A DNA stretch of 64,000 nt, taken from NCBI GenBank assembly GCA_963920765.1, contig OY987249.1, positions 4,187,230 through 4,251,229 on the forward strand. The letters run 5' to 3'. Under the pieces are notes generated by a model. That model did no database searches and was not told the DNA's origin. It saw only the letters and a program-made list of their open reading frames with translations. A program made the position numbers and the translations under genes. This DNA comes from Ulota crispa (taxonomy: Eukaryota > Streptophyta > Bryopsida > Orthotrichales > Orthotrichaceae). Position 1 is the first letter of the stretch; every line of letters begins with the position of its first letter. Positions 1-12,668 of the stretch are shown piece by piece.

Positions 1-411
1 CCGACCCTTGCATCAAGTTCAATTGCCAACAGAATGATGCAACTAATTGTACACATGACAATTTTTGCAGCTATTTGATTGATGTCCTAATGATCTCCAG
101 TTTAAAATTCAAAATTCAAAATTTTCAGATGTGTTGCAAGCTTACACAATTAGAGTCTCACAACCCTAGATAGACAAAAGAACTCCAAGAACATAAAACT
201 AAGTAAGAGATTGAGGTTGAGAGGAAAAGTTAAAACACTAAAAAGTTTAAACATCAATCCACTATGAGTGTCATTTAAACCTAAACCTCACAACAAAGCC
301 AAAAACAAACAAAAAGACTCCAACAAGATAACTAGTAGAAGGCTTCCTCAAATAAAAGCAGTCATATTACAAAAAGATAGTGTGAGTAAAAATAAAGATG
401 AATTGTCATAC

Positions 412-1464
412 CTTCTTGCATCATAGCAAGTTGGCTTCTCCATGCGGCTTTCACTTCATTTGATTCATTGGCAGGGGGCTTAGGAATCTTCAATAGACGG
501 TAGAACTCATCTTTCATCACTCTTGTTATATGGCCTCTAGCATCTCAAAATTTGCATGACACTCTACTTTGGAGGCCAGGTTCTAAGCTAGACTGAGGTC
601 TCCATGCTTGGTCAAATATTTTACATATAACTAGATCCTTAGAAACACAAAAATCCTCTAAAATAGCTCGTTTGATGTCATCTTGCACTAGATGTATGCA
701 ACTTATAGATGGATCCTTCCCAAGAAGGAAGGAGCAAATGATTAAAGCCAACCTCCGCTGTCATTTGAACATACTAATTGTTTAATTAATGAAATTGACA
801 CACTTAACAATAACATACATAATAAAAATAATATAAAATTGAATATAAAAAAATGGTAACATCAAAAACATTGACCATACCTTCACAAACTCCCACTGAG
901 TGCACGAAGGAGGGAGTATGGTTTCTCAAACCATTGCAGCTAGCATGTTTGTAAGCTTCACAATTTGAGTTGATTGCTCTTTTGCACCCTTCTTTAGTTT
1001 GTGCAAAAGAGTTCCATCTGATGCAAACATTCCATCTACCAAATCTAAATTGATGTTAGTACACATTGAAAGGTAAACTACAAAAATATTACTTAGCTCT
1101 TCACATTGCATAAAACCGCATCGCATTTCCAAAACGCATTGCATTTCAAAAACGCATCACATAAAAATGCATTGCATCAAAAACACATCAAAAATTCATT
1201 GCATCGCTTGGGACACCACATTATATCCAAAACAAAAAAAATCACTGTATTACTACCTAACATTTCAGGAGCAGCCGGATTTGGATTTGTGGCATTTGCA
1301 GTGGCATTTGCAGCACTTGCTTCAAGAGCAACCGGATCTCCAGTACTATTTGGAGGCCCAAATTTGATAGATTGGACAAGAGGTCGTGCATATGGTGACG
1401 AAGCAACACTAGTGGAAAGAAATGGCAAATGCCTTGACGGCAATCTCCACCTAGAATCGGCCAT
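412..1464 (-). pseudogene. Unrecognised multi-exon gene with two in-frame TGA stops
   Basis: I do not recognise the product. On the minus strand three exons join cleanly: 1464-1257 (ATG start, MADSRWRLPSRH, ends one base into a codon at a GTAGTA donor), 1077-881 (after a TTTTGTAG acceptor, ends at AAG|GTATGG) and 757-412 (after ATGACAG, ends at GAAG|GTATGA). Phases agree at both joins, giving about 250 codons, and further exons may lie beyond 412. The first exon is Ala/Asn/Pro-rich (NATANATNPNPAAPEM); the second has a Lys-rich, possibly coiled stretch (LLHKLKKGAKEQSTQ). In-frame TGA codons at 928-926 and 547-545 interrupt the frame, yet coding sense resumes in the same frame after each. This suggests a recently broken gene or transposon-derived gene. 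The first intron (1078-1256) carries degenerate GCATTGCAT-type repeats. Confidence 0.5.
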
Positions 1465-1556
1465 TGCTAAAGTTGTCAAGGAAAGCACTTGAAAACATAT
1501 GTGAAAAACAAGTACAAAGTAATGCATACAAAAATGTAAATCAACTATCAACTAGC

Positions 1557-1690
1557 AATCGCTCGCCATTACCTGTCAGCATCGCATAACTTGGCGCCAT
1601 TGCTGACAATTGCCTGCCATTACTTGTCCACTTGGCGCCATTGCTGACAATCGCTCGCCATTACCTGTCCACTTGGTGCCATTGCTGACA
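1557..1690. repeat. 41-bp tandem repeat, about three copies
   Basis: Units beginning TGACAATYGC at 1604 and 1645 are 41 bp long and nearly identical, each carrying CGCCATTAC and CTTGGYGCCATTGC. An earlier related unit (about 1557-1603) has about 9 extra bases. The array lies just upstream of the start of the broken minus-strand gene. Confidence 0.8.
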
Positions 1691-3505
1691 ATTGATTTGC
1701 TTCCTTAGAATTGCATAAATACTAGTAAGTGCACAAAAACTACTAGTAAAAACTACTAGTAAAACAACTGCATAGGAGACGAGCTACCATGGCTGCAGCC
1801 GCGTGGCAATACAAGGCGTTAGCAAGCGCTTCTCCTATCACTACTGCTGCTTCTCCTGCTCTTGTCTTCTTTTGCTCGTATTGTTTGCCAGCTTTGAGGA
1901 CGATGCTTCTCCTACCGCATGCCAACCTCAACAATGTTGCTTCTTCTATTGATCGCCAGCCTTGAAGACATGCTTAGCTGCTTGTTCATGATGCACTGAT
2001 CGCTCCTAGGATGTTTTTGGAGTTGATGCAGATTTTGGATTAGCAGAGGTAGCGGAGGTGGAAGAAGCAAGGAGCTTGCTAGACTTAGCAATGGCAAAGG
2101 AGGAAGGGCTAGGGTCACGGTCTTGCACGGACTGCCCAGAAACAAAAGGTGTTTGAGAGAGACACACGTTAACGAGAAGTAGCAGAAAAAACACTTATAT
2201 AACCCTAGGAGAATTACTAGCCGTTGATACTTGTCCAATCTCAGCCGTTGATGCATGCAAATGGATTGAGGCATTTGTTGATGGAAATTCATCCAGCAAA
2301 TGAAAAATATCAAGACCTCATCTCAAGCTATCATAAATCCACTAAAGCTGCAAGTCTTATCAAGTCTCCTCAAAATCGTAAGCCTACAACCTCTTTCTCA
2401 ATTGATAAATCCTATTCCCTATCCTTTACACGCTCCCGCGCTTGTAGTCGCCTTGCAAGAACTTGAATTTTGATAGAGAATTGGAAAAATTAAAGTCACA
2501 GTTAGGATTTCTCTTTTCAGGAAAGTGCACATGAGTCTTATAATGAATCAAAGCCTTTGCTCATAAAGAAACAATCTCTGAGACTCAAATTTGAAGAATC
2601 CGCAGTTTGAGACTTTGCATAGTAGCAAGCATGGTATTTTGATTGGAGGCTTGTTTATTTTAAGGATATAGGCAATGCAAACTACTTCAGAGTCTCGTGA
2701 AGTTAGCTTTTGGTCTGCTGGAGTGATGAACCCTAATTGTTTGTGTCTTTCTCAAGTGATGAACTTTAGTTTTTTGCATGTCTCCAAATCCTTTAGGTTT
2801 TTTCTTCTATTTTGCAAAGCTGTTTCTGTTTGCTTGTTAGCTGTAAAGAGGATTTTTATTCTGATATTGTGTAGACTTTGTTTAAATAGTCTGTTTTTTT
2901 AATGAAAACCATGCTAAAAGGACTATGCTATAACCTGACTTTTTTCTCCTGAAGCTAATTGTGGGCACTCTAGTGGATAGCAGAGCAAAAGCTACTTCAC
3001 AAAGCTCTCAATTTTAGGGCATCAAAAGACCACAATTTATCATGTATCCTAATTTGAGCTTTTTGGTAAAATTATGTGGCTAATTTCAAACTTGAAGCTC
3101 CTATCTCAAACGCATTCCTTGAACAAATTTATTCTTGACGGATGACTGGTACGCCGGAGTGCTTGCCAGATTGCATATAATGCATTTTGCATTGAGAGAG
3201 TGGATCAAGAGGACTGTGGCAATATTTAAGCAGCAGCAGCTCCATCAATTCTGGGAGAGAGTGCAGTAGGTTCTGCTGTTTACTTCCTGCCCTCCATGTA
3301 CAACCACAATTTTCTTTATGGTATGGCATGTTACACAACCGAATCACCAAACACTTACTTAGTTTAACATTTCTTTATTCAAATTTGTGATTTTGACATG
3401 CTCATATGTGTTGCCTGTGCAGAGTTGAAAGACCCCTACCGTAATATCTTGTTGCAGCAAAGCTGCTTGTGGACAAGCTTGGGAGCCTTTACTTGTACTA
3501 CTGCA
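1691..3505. other. No gene recognised
   Basis: Only short overlapping frames on both strands, without family motifs or convincing splice chains. The stretch 1740-2200 is less AT-rich than its surroundings and could hold an unrecognised exon, but I found no support for one. Confidence 0.4.
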
Positions 3506-6500
3506 ATGGAAGAGGCTTTGACTTGTACTACTTGTGGAGCCATTGGATTTGGGAATGCTGGGGCTCTGGGTGCTCATAAGAGATATTTGGGATGTGGATC
3601 CAAAAGGCCAAAAAGTTCAACTACATGTCAAAATATAGATTCATCAACTCATGCCAGTTTAGATCCACCTACTCCTGTATTTGAGTCACCTGAGGATGAC
3701 ACATACTTTCCCATCTTTGAAGAGGATGATTCAAAGGCCTCTTATGATTCCACATTTAGCTTGGTTCATTGGATACATACTTGTAGAAATAATAGCGGCT
3801 CATCAATAAGAGATATAAATGTTTTGTTCAACCAAGTTTTATTTCACCCAAGCTTCAAGTTAGAAGATGTTTCTGTAAGATTAATTGCTGAATTAGAGAG
3901 CTATGAAGGAGACACCTTAACTACAGCAGATGGTTAGAAAAAAGAATTCATACAAAGGCACACTTTACATTTTTGAGACCCTTTAGATGCTTTAGGGTCT
4001 CTATTCTCTTCCCTTGTTGTAGTTGAAGGGTTTGAAATTTACCCAAACTCTAAAAGTTTGACTATGGATGAAAAATTGTATTCTACTTCCAACACAGCAA
4101 ATTGGTGGGAACAGATGCAAGTAAGTTGTATTGATTTTATTTTAATACATTCTTGGTTTCCTAGTCTAAAACTTTAATTCAATTTTATTAAAGTCTCTTG
4201 TTGCTAAAATCTCTTGTTGTGTCTTTGCAGGAGCATGTCAATACTAAAGGTGCCGTGATTGCTCCATTAATATTTTATAGCGATCAAACCTCATTGTCCA
4301 AAGATGGGAAAGTTAGCGGGCATCCTCTAGTGTTTAGCATAGGAAATATATCTTGTGAAAACAGATATTTACATGAGGGACATACTCTTTTAGCAATTTT
4401 TCCCATACTTCCAACTACCAAGTCAACCCATTTAGAGAGATTGCAACTTTTTAGAGTTGTTTGGAGCATGTTTTAAAACAATTGAAAGATGCCAGCAAAA
4501 CGTAAGCCTAATTATGATATTGAGCTTTGTTTCAAATTTTTTTTGGGTACAGTATTTCAGATTTAACTTATTATTATCATTTCAGATTTAACTTGATGGT
4601 ACCTGTTTATTGCAAAGGAATCTTACTATTAGATCCTATTGGTGAAGAGTGATGGGTGTATCCTAGGCTATATGCATATGTGTGCGATCATCCCAAGGGT
4701 TGTAAGGTACAGGTTCTAATAAGTTTTTATACAAGTAATAAATGATTCTAAATTATACTTTGCAATACTTACATTTGATCTTTTAGAGATATGTTTGGTT
4801 TTAATTATTAAAAAGAGAGTGTTGGTTTGTATAGGTCATGTGTACCTTTGACACAAACAAGTGTATGCTCCCTTGTAGCATGTGTTTGTGCCCTTCAGAT
4901 AAGTTGAATGCTGTGCATGAGATTTTCCCTTATAGAACAGAGATGGAAATGAAGAGGCTCCTAGAAGAGATTCAAAAATCTTCCCCATCAAGGGCCGCTG
5001 ACCTTTCCAAACAATATTCTATTCATCTTGTACAGGTGTGTCTCTTATCTCATTTTGTTTTGCACTTGTAACCTTAGAGATAATTAGTTGATATGTTAAG
5101 CACAACTTTGAAATATATAGATCATGTCAAATTTGTCTAATGATTTGTCTAGGACAGTGTGCTCTATGGGGCTTTGCAGGGGGGGGATACAATATTTGTC
5201 AACCCCTATAGAGCAGTGAATGTTGACATGCTGCATCAATCTAATCTAGGAGTGTTTAAGACACTAGTTGATATATTGGGAAGCATTGCAATTTCAACGT
5301 CTACAACCATTCTTTCTGAATTGGATCAGAGACTTCTTTGTATTAAGAATTCTTCAAGATTTTTTGAATTTTGAGTTCCTGGCACAAACAAAGGAGAGTA
5401 CTTTTCTTCCAATTCAAATTATGCAGCTTTTGAACATCAATCAATAATGTAGGTTAGTAAATATGAACTCTTTGTATTTCTGTTGTAAATATCATCAAAT
5501 TGAAGAGCTCAAAAACTAAATTGTTGTAAATATAATTGCAATTCTAGAACAACTACAGAACCATAGCACAATGGATAAGCTTTAAACTAAAGGGACTTTT
5601 TAAACCTATATTTAACAATCATCCATGTCAATTGTGGTGCAGGTGATTGTTGTATGCATAATTGGATTGTTTAGGAGGGATATCATTAAAGCCATTATGA
5701 AATTTTTAAGGCGATGAGAAAGCTTGCCGTTCAAAGGAGCACACTGAGGAGTCCCTTGCACATATGGATCAGCTCATGCAAGAGTAAGTGATTAGCTCAT
5801 ATAAGAGTTGATGACTTTTTGTGTTTTTCTTTCCAACTTAAATTGAATGCTTATCCAATTACATCTACTTTATTATGTTTTGAAGATAAGATGGAGGTAC
5901 AGAAGAGTAAGTTTGCTCATGTAGTGAAAGTCATTGTTTTTAGTGAAGTAAAAACTCATTGTTACTTTTTGTTGTTTGTTTTAGAGCAATTCAAGCATTT
6001 AAAGGAGCATTGTCAGGATGTCAAAAATCAGATTTTCATTTAGCAAAAGTCCATGCAATGAGCCACTTTAGTGATGCAATTTGGCAATCCGGTACGCCAT
6101 TTGAATATAGCTCTAATCTTTACGAGCACTTGCATATTACTTTAATGAAAGCAGCTTATAGACGCAGCAATCGTAAAGAGTATATTAACTATATTGTCAA
6201 GCAAAATAGAAGATTACAAGCACTTTGGAAATATCCCCAAGAAAGAGAAGGATTTGCACCTATCGTTGAGAAAACAACAGCCCTAGACTTGGTATGCATT
6301 GCCTACTTGTGCTTCAAACTTGTTGAGTTGATATGTGAAGCAAATTTTTAATTCCATAGTTGAAGTAGTAGAAAAAATAATTAAAATTGCCCATTTTCTC
6401 TTATGTCTATTTTCAATGTATACAGTTGTCTTGTTTCATATATTTTCAATATATAGAATTTGAATCCAACAATAGCTAGCCTTTGAGTAGTTTCAAAACA

Positions 6501-7363
6501 GTGGTGAAAGCTAAGTGTTTAAGTTGTTATGTTATAATACAGTAATATTTTTAATTGATTACAAGCTATGGAGGTTGGGCAAAATGTCTTGGCTGGATAC
6601 CAAACTACCTTACGAATGCACACTTTGGCACTTGATGGCATTGCCACTACCAGCTATTCAAATCCAAGTAAGTTACAACGGATACTTTTTGTGCAACCAA
6701 AGATTGGTTCAGAGTTGGCAACAGCCTTGAAAGCCTACACACTTGACAACAATTTAAAAGATGTTGGAGCAAGTGAATAATGACTACCCTTCTGTATATT
6801 TTGGAGCTTAAAATTTGTGAACCTTTTTAGGGAATTTTTATTGACAGTCAACTTGTATACTAGTGGTTGTCTAAACTTTTTGTTTGATATCCTCTTAGAT
6901 TCCTCTTATGTATAGTTTCTTCAAGTATTGTAGTTCATTTCAGATGTCCTTTGTTAACTTGAAAAATGACATCTGTAGTAGATATGCCACTTTTTTTAAT
7001 CTGGAGCCAATGTTGTACAATCTTAGTCAAGTTTTTTGAGGGTTTTGCTAGTAAGAGGCTCATTACACCTTATTAGATCTTAGAATTTGAAACATTTGTT
7101 GACATATGATGTTTCCTCTTGTCAATCACAGATATTGCAAGTTTATGGATCATTGGCTATACCACCTGGAGGTGGTACTCGATTTGGCAATTGGGCAAAG
7201 TACGCACGAGCATCTCACAAATTCCATATAAAAGAGTGGTATAGTTCACTTGCCATTCAAATGGAAGATGTTGGTGATGAGGAGAGGACTTTGTATGGTC
7301 AACTTCGTTTGTTATTTCAATGCAGCTTTTTGGATTCCAAAAGAAACAAGGTAACCAAAGATT
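3506..7363 (+). pseudogene. Plavaka-like DNA transposase, decayed and intron-containing
   Basis: Blocks in the order of the Plavaka-type transposase family known mainly from fungi. A zinc-finger-like N-terminus at 3506-3937 shows C-x2-C, then His and Cys (CTTCGAIGFGNAGALGAHKR). The block 3976-4120 ends NWWEQMQ at a GTAAGT donor. The exon from 4231 continues PLIFYSDQTSLSKDGK and SGHPLVFSIGNIS. A Cys-rich piece follows at 4835-5035 (CMLPCSMCLCPSDK). 5153-5372 holds VDMLHQSNLGVFKTLVDIL, the family's D-x-LH-Q signature. 5986-6292 holds KVHAMSHFSDAI and LYEHLHITLMKAAYRRSN. C-terminal pieces lie at 6568-6777 and 7130-7350. Stops follow several blocks (3937, 4476, 5374) and linking sequence is degraded, so I treat it as dead. 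No terminal inverted repeats were found. The family call is from motif memory; the superfamily is uncertain. Confidence 0.65.
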
Positions 7364-8169
7364 TGGCGCTTGTATGAATGTATCAGTATATGCGTTTCAA
7401 CACTACTTTGGAGTGTGCAGAGTTAAAGTAGTCACAAGCACAAGTAGGTGCTTATATAGTAATTGAAACAGCTTCTATTTTGAAAGCTGTACAAGTAGTT
7501 CCTCATTTTATGAAAGTAGACTTCTACTTTGTAAATTCATTCAAATTTTAAATACTTTGTATGAAAGGGTTTTCATTTTTATTAAAGTGAATTACTTGTA
7601 AACTCTTTCAAGTTCTTTAAGTGTTCAATTGCTAATATTGTTCATAATATTTGGTCAATGAATAGTTTTTGGAATTTGAAACACTTTACTTTCTCACAAA
7701 TATTGATGCATGAACAACATTGTGTAATTGTACAAATGTTGCTTAAAAAGTGTTGAAATAGCATATGAATGATGTCAAAACAATGTCAAAACGATGTTAT
7801 TAATGAAGATTGGTGATTCAACAAGGAAACATAGTTGGTACAATGTTATACCTTAACTACTTGTTTAATAAGCATTAAAACAATTTGAATGTACCTAGTA
7901 TTGACTTGGAAATGAAAAAAAAATTGCACTATCTTAATGTTGTCACAATATTGTTTGTTTAATAAGTGCAAAGGTAAGATTGTATAATTTAGTGTTGAAT
8001 TATTGTTGCTTTATTGGACACTGCTTAAACAATGATATAGTGCCAAAATGTACATGAAATCAACATTGGACTCTATTGTAACTAAATCAATAATGAGTAA
8101 ATACAAACTCCATGGGGGTCCAAAATCCAGATGGTATGTACAGGATTCTCAATTCTTTAGGTTTACCTA
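7364..8169. other. AT-rich spacer, no gene seen
   Basis: AT-rich sequence with no coding pattern or clear repeat, between the two decayed transposase genes. Confidence 0.5.
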
Positions 8170-10803
8170 GGGCGTGTATTCATGCGGGAATACATACCCA
8201 TCCAGTTGGTAAGGGTATTTGTCGAGATTCCATTAAGCTCACCTCAAACTTAACAGAGCATTAGGTCTCTTTGACACCAACTGCCAAGAACTCAGCAATT
8301 GCACTTGGTGCATGTAAAGAGTTTTTGGACACAATGTTATTTTGTGAGGAGGGGTAGCACAATATTAGAGAACCATTGAGAGGTGAAGCACTAGTTGATG
8401 TCATGGACAGGTTTTGAGAACTTAGCTCCCCAAGCATTAGGAACAGAATTTCTAAGTTCAAGAATAGTACTAGCGGTGGGCCTATTGATAACATTATCAC
8501 GTTGAAGCTTAAGAGCACGTATTCATTCATCCAAGATAGCGTGTTTCCAAGTCAAGGGAAAGATAAGGTATACATGTTTAAAATGTCAGAGGATGGACCA
8601 AGGAGCAGGGTTGACTTAGTTAGGCAAATGCAACCTGAAGGAGACTTGCAAAGTTCATGGTATATGTTTGACCACGTCAAAAGGGTTAAAGGGTGGACAA
8701 TTATGGCTGCCCATGTCTATGACATTGAATATTGCCATGTCATGACCATTTGTGTATGCGATATGATGAGCGAAGATGCTTTATCGCAAACACAAATGTG
8801 GCTTTCCCTAAACTCTGTAATGGAGCGCCATGGCATTAGGAAGATAAACTTCAAAGGTTTTATGGCAGACAACACCATAGCCAATTGGCATGGAGTTTGA
8901 GTAGTTTATGGCAATGGGAATAAGCAAGAACCAATGATTGACCGAGAACGCCTGTGCTTGTTGCATTGGACCACTTCACTAAATCGGCATACCGATAAAC
9001 TCTTTCACATGGAGTTTTACCATGTCCATAAACAATTATGCAAGTAGTACAAAGATGCCAATGCTACAAGCAGATGAAAGGTATTTGGGAATAAAGGCGT
9101 GGTGGCTATCTTCAAGAGCAACATTAGAGGAGTCTCTTTGAGAGTTGGACAATTGGTTGGGCTTTTGGCACTTTTGCTATTGGCAATGGGGAGGTTTCTT
9201 GGAGTTGGTAAGTACACTTTTTCCCATTGATCCTTCATGCATTTATTCCATCCAATTCTATACTGCTCTTTTGAAGTTGCTGTCAATTGTCAAATAGATT
9301 GCACTTTTCCTCCAATTTTTTTGATGAATGTTGTGTGTATGTTCTTCCCTTTTGCTATTGTTTGAACCAATTATCCACACACTGTTGATGCAGAAGCTGA
9401 ACTTGGAAGAGCTAGCTGAGATGCCCATGAGTAACCTAGCTGAAACAGTCCATAACAAATGGCAACAAATGTCTGACAAGCGTGGAGAGTGCTTGTACGT
9501 TGCTACAACAGATGACATGGTGCGTTCTATGCAGCAATCAACGAACTACAGGGCATTTCCACAAGGATTTTCTTCCAGCACTGGTCCAAAATTAGATGAG
9601 CTCCGTCTTTGTGCAGCACAACGTAGCAAAAATCCAGCTATGTTTGCAGAAGCCGTAGCTAAGCTTCCAAATGCAGATCAGTTCACAATACAAATCCCTC
9701 ATCTTGAAAGCAAGGAGGTGTTTGGTTCAACCAAATGGAAATTGGACATTCTTCCAGGATCTGACAACGACTTGCACTGCCACGGCAAAGTCAACTTTTT
9801 GGCTCCAAAAATACAAACAAGATCAACTAAAACCCAATTGGAGGCCACAGCGACTCCCGTTGCTATAAGTGAGATTTGCAAAGGAAGCGGGTTGCCTCCT
9901 CATGCAACAAGGATACACAAATCAGATTGTAATCCAAAGTTATGGCATATTGCAAGATGTATGAAGGAAACAAAGACATGCCACGGCATGCAAGTAGGGA
10001 TGAAGAAAAAGTGTGGCGCTAAGATAAACAAACAGAAGAAAGCTGTGATTGCAGCACCTACATACAATGGGCAATTGATGGAGTATAGTTCAAGGGCCAT
10101 TGTCAATTTTGACTTTTGGTGCTGCGTAGATGATCTCCAAAGGTATGTAGGAGGAAGTAAGGTCAATTGGGTTCTAGATTGGCCAACAATACCAAATGTA
10201 TGGCCAATTGCATATGGGACTAAGCTCAGTCTATCTGAGATCTTATCTCTAGAGGAAGCTGGGTTTCAATTGCAAACAAAACTAGCGGAAGGGTCAAAAA
10301 TGAATCTTTTTGAAGATTTTGCTGACCGTGATGGCCCAACTCCATTTAATCCAAAACTAATTGAATAAAATGTCAAATGTGTTGGTGGAAGTACTTACCC
10401 AACTCAGCGGCTTGGACGTACTATTAGAAAAAAGCCTAATGCGCCAACTATTGAGCATCAAAGCAAATGGGAGACTGCTCATAATTTGAAAGCTACTGTA
10501 GATTTTGTAGTTGTGATACCATATCCCGGATATGGTAGAGTAATTACATTGCAGTCAGGAATTTACCCATTGCAAAAGGCTTACTGCATCACTATTTTGG
10601 ATTTCCCGTCATGTACCTGTGAAGACTTCACCACTATGAAGACAACATCCCTTGGTCGAAGGAAGTGCTGGGTAAATTGTAAACATCTTTACTATGTATT
10701 TAGGTTTCTTTGCAAGGCCAATCATGATGAAGACAAGTACATTCATGCGGCCAGCCTTAGTTTTGATGAGGTGAAGATGCTTCTAAATAATAGTGATCTG
10801 TAG
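8170..10803 (+). pseudogene. SWIM zinc-finger transposase-like gene, nonsense-riddled
   Basis: One reading frame runs from about 8170 to 9110 through at least six stop codons without a frameshift. Recognisable segments include HTHPVGKGICRDSIK, FIQDSVFPSQGKDKVYMFKM, SWYMFDHVKRVKGWT, FKGFMADNTIANWHGV and, after a stop, RERLCLLHWTTSL. A GTAAGT donor near 9209 and a TTGATGCAG acceptor near 9392 lead into a second exon that stays open from SNLAETVHNKWQQM to a TAA at 10366-10368, then continues in the same frame to 10803. The last part has a SWIM-like zinc finger, CTC then CKH (SCTCEDFTTMK...NCKHLYYVF). The layout matches a repetitive SWIM-domain family I associate with early-diverging land plants; a MULE relationship is possible but unproven. 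Several stops look like C-to-T changes. Confidence 0.65.
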
Positions 10804-10969
10804 AGGATAAAAAAACATTATAGTTAAAGGCGTTCAATTGACATTTTAGGGGGGTGCCACAGTTTGCCCCCCCGATAATCCTATTATATCACCCAGATGT
10901 TTATGTGATGCACTTGAGCCTCCTCAATATTTCAGAATGTGTGTTGCTTCTCCTTATGTGCCCACATGG

Positions 10970-12180
10970 GCCTTCTCAAATTTCAAAGACAGCCCTTTGA
11001 TATATATAATTAGCAATAGCGGACCTTTAAAGGTTGATCCCTGCTTATTTACAAATTGGATCAAACCTTTCACTTGGCCATCTTGGGTCCGAGGAGGGTT
11101 TCTTGGGTACATAAATGACTTTGTGTATAATTAGAATTGTTGGGGTAAGCCTCCTCAGATTCCAAGGAGGCTTATAATTAGCAATAGTGCACCCCCTAAA
11201 GTAGATCATTGCTTATATACATGTTGGATATGACCTCTCACTTCACCTTCTGGGTTCCAAGAAGGGTGTCTAGGCTACACAATTGAATTTATGTTGGATA
11301 ATTATTGTAGGGGTAAGCTTCCTTGGATTCCAAAGATGCTTTTATCTAGCAATAGTGGACACCCAAAAGTAAGTCACAGCTTAAATACAAATTGGATTTT
11401 ACCACTCAATTGACCTTCTAGGTTCCAAGGAGGTTGTCTTGGCTATACAAATGAATTTGTGTATGATTAGTATTGTTGGGGTAAGCCTCCTCGGATATTG
11501 AGGAGGCTTATAATTAGCAATGGTGAACCCACAAAAGTAGGTCATTGCTTGTATACAAATTGGATATTAACTCTCATTTGACCTTGTGGGTTTCAAGGAG
11601 GGTGTCTAAGCTACACAATTGAATTTGTGTTGGATTATTATTGTAGGCGTAAGCTTCCTTGGATTCCAAGGAGGCTTATAATTAGCAATGGTGGATTCCC
11701 AAAAGTTGGTCAATGCTTATATTCAAATTGGATATTACCTTTCACTTGACCTTCAGGGTTCCAAAGAGGGTGTCTTGGCTACACAATTGAATTTGTATAA
11801 GATTAGTATTGTTGGGGTAAGCCTCCTCGGATTCCAAGGAGGCATATATCTAAAATAGTGGACACCCAAAAGTAGGACACAGCTTAAATACAAATTGGAT
11901 CTAAACCTAACGTTTGACCTTCTTGTTTTCGAGGAGAGTGTCTTGGTTCCACAAATGAATTTGTATATGAATGATATTGTTGGGATAAGCCTTCTTTTAC
12001 TTCAAAGTGGGAGTGCACTCTCTTGAATGGACCACTGTAAGTAACCGACTAATCAAATTCAAATTTTGCGTCAGCCCCCAAATGCCCTCCTAGGTTCCAA
12101 CGTGGATTTGCTGGGTTCAATAGTGATATTGTTATCGTCTCACTTTTTCCCTTACCAGATTCCGAGGAGGCTCATGTGTA
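10970..12180. repeat. 168-bp tandem array, about seven units
   Basis: The motif T(G/A)GGGTAAGCYTCCTYGG or a close variant recurs at 11141, 11309, 11477, 11645, 11813 and 11981, spaced 168 bp each time. A diverged unit precedes 11141 and a partial one lies near 12149. Each unit contains a small dyad (CCTCCTCGGA...CCAAGGAGG), a TAATTAGCAATRGTG segment and an ATTGAATTTGT segment. Units alternate in type (TTGGGGTAAGCCTCC versus GTAGGGGTAAGCTTCC), suggesting a 336-bp higher-order unit. It begins about 170 bp after the SWIM pseudogene. Confidence 0.9.
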
Positions 12181-12542
12181 CCTAGTTTTGAACTTCTCAT
12201 TCATAAAATATTGCAATTCATTATTTGGACCTATGATCTTGCTGATATCATTATTCATGAATTATTAACCTTTTTATGGAAAGCATGAATATACAGGATA
12301 TTGTTAATACTAGTTGATCAAGGTGACGAATCATTGCCATTTCGGAATTCAAGGAGGGTTGTTAGTTTTTTCATTCATTTTGGCAAATCAAATGTCTCAA
12401 TATTTATTTGAAGTCAGCATGTTAAGCCCCTAACAATTGAGTTCCTCCTACCATTCGTCATAAAGTTTGAGTGATTGTGGTTATATTTATCTCTAAACCG
12501 TCTTTATTTATCATCCATTGGACAATTCTTAAGTGAATGAAA

Positions 12543-12668
12543 GGATGAATGTCTTTAGATTGTGGATGAATGACTTCTTTTCATGGATGGATGATTTTTT
12601 TTCATGGATGAATGATTTCTGTTAGTGGACGAATGGTTTTTGTTTGTGAATGAATTTTATCTGTCTCT
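12543..12668. repeat. 21-bp minisatellite, about six units
   Basis: Units resembling GGATGAATGATTTCTTTTCAT start at 12543, 12564, 12585, 12606, 12627 and 12648, exactly 21 bp apart with substitutions. No gene is associated. Confidence 0.85.

Noticed and set aside
10970..12180. CRISPR-like array
   Set aside because: Units are 168 bp and similar throughout, with no short repeat and unique spacer pattern, in a eukaryotic context.
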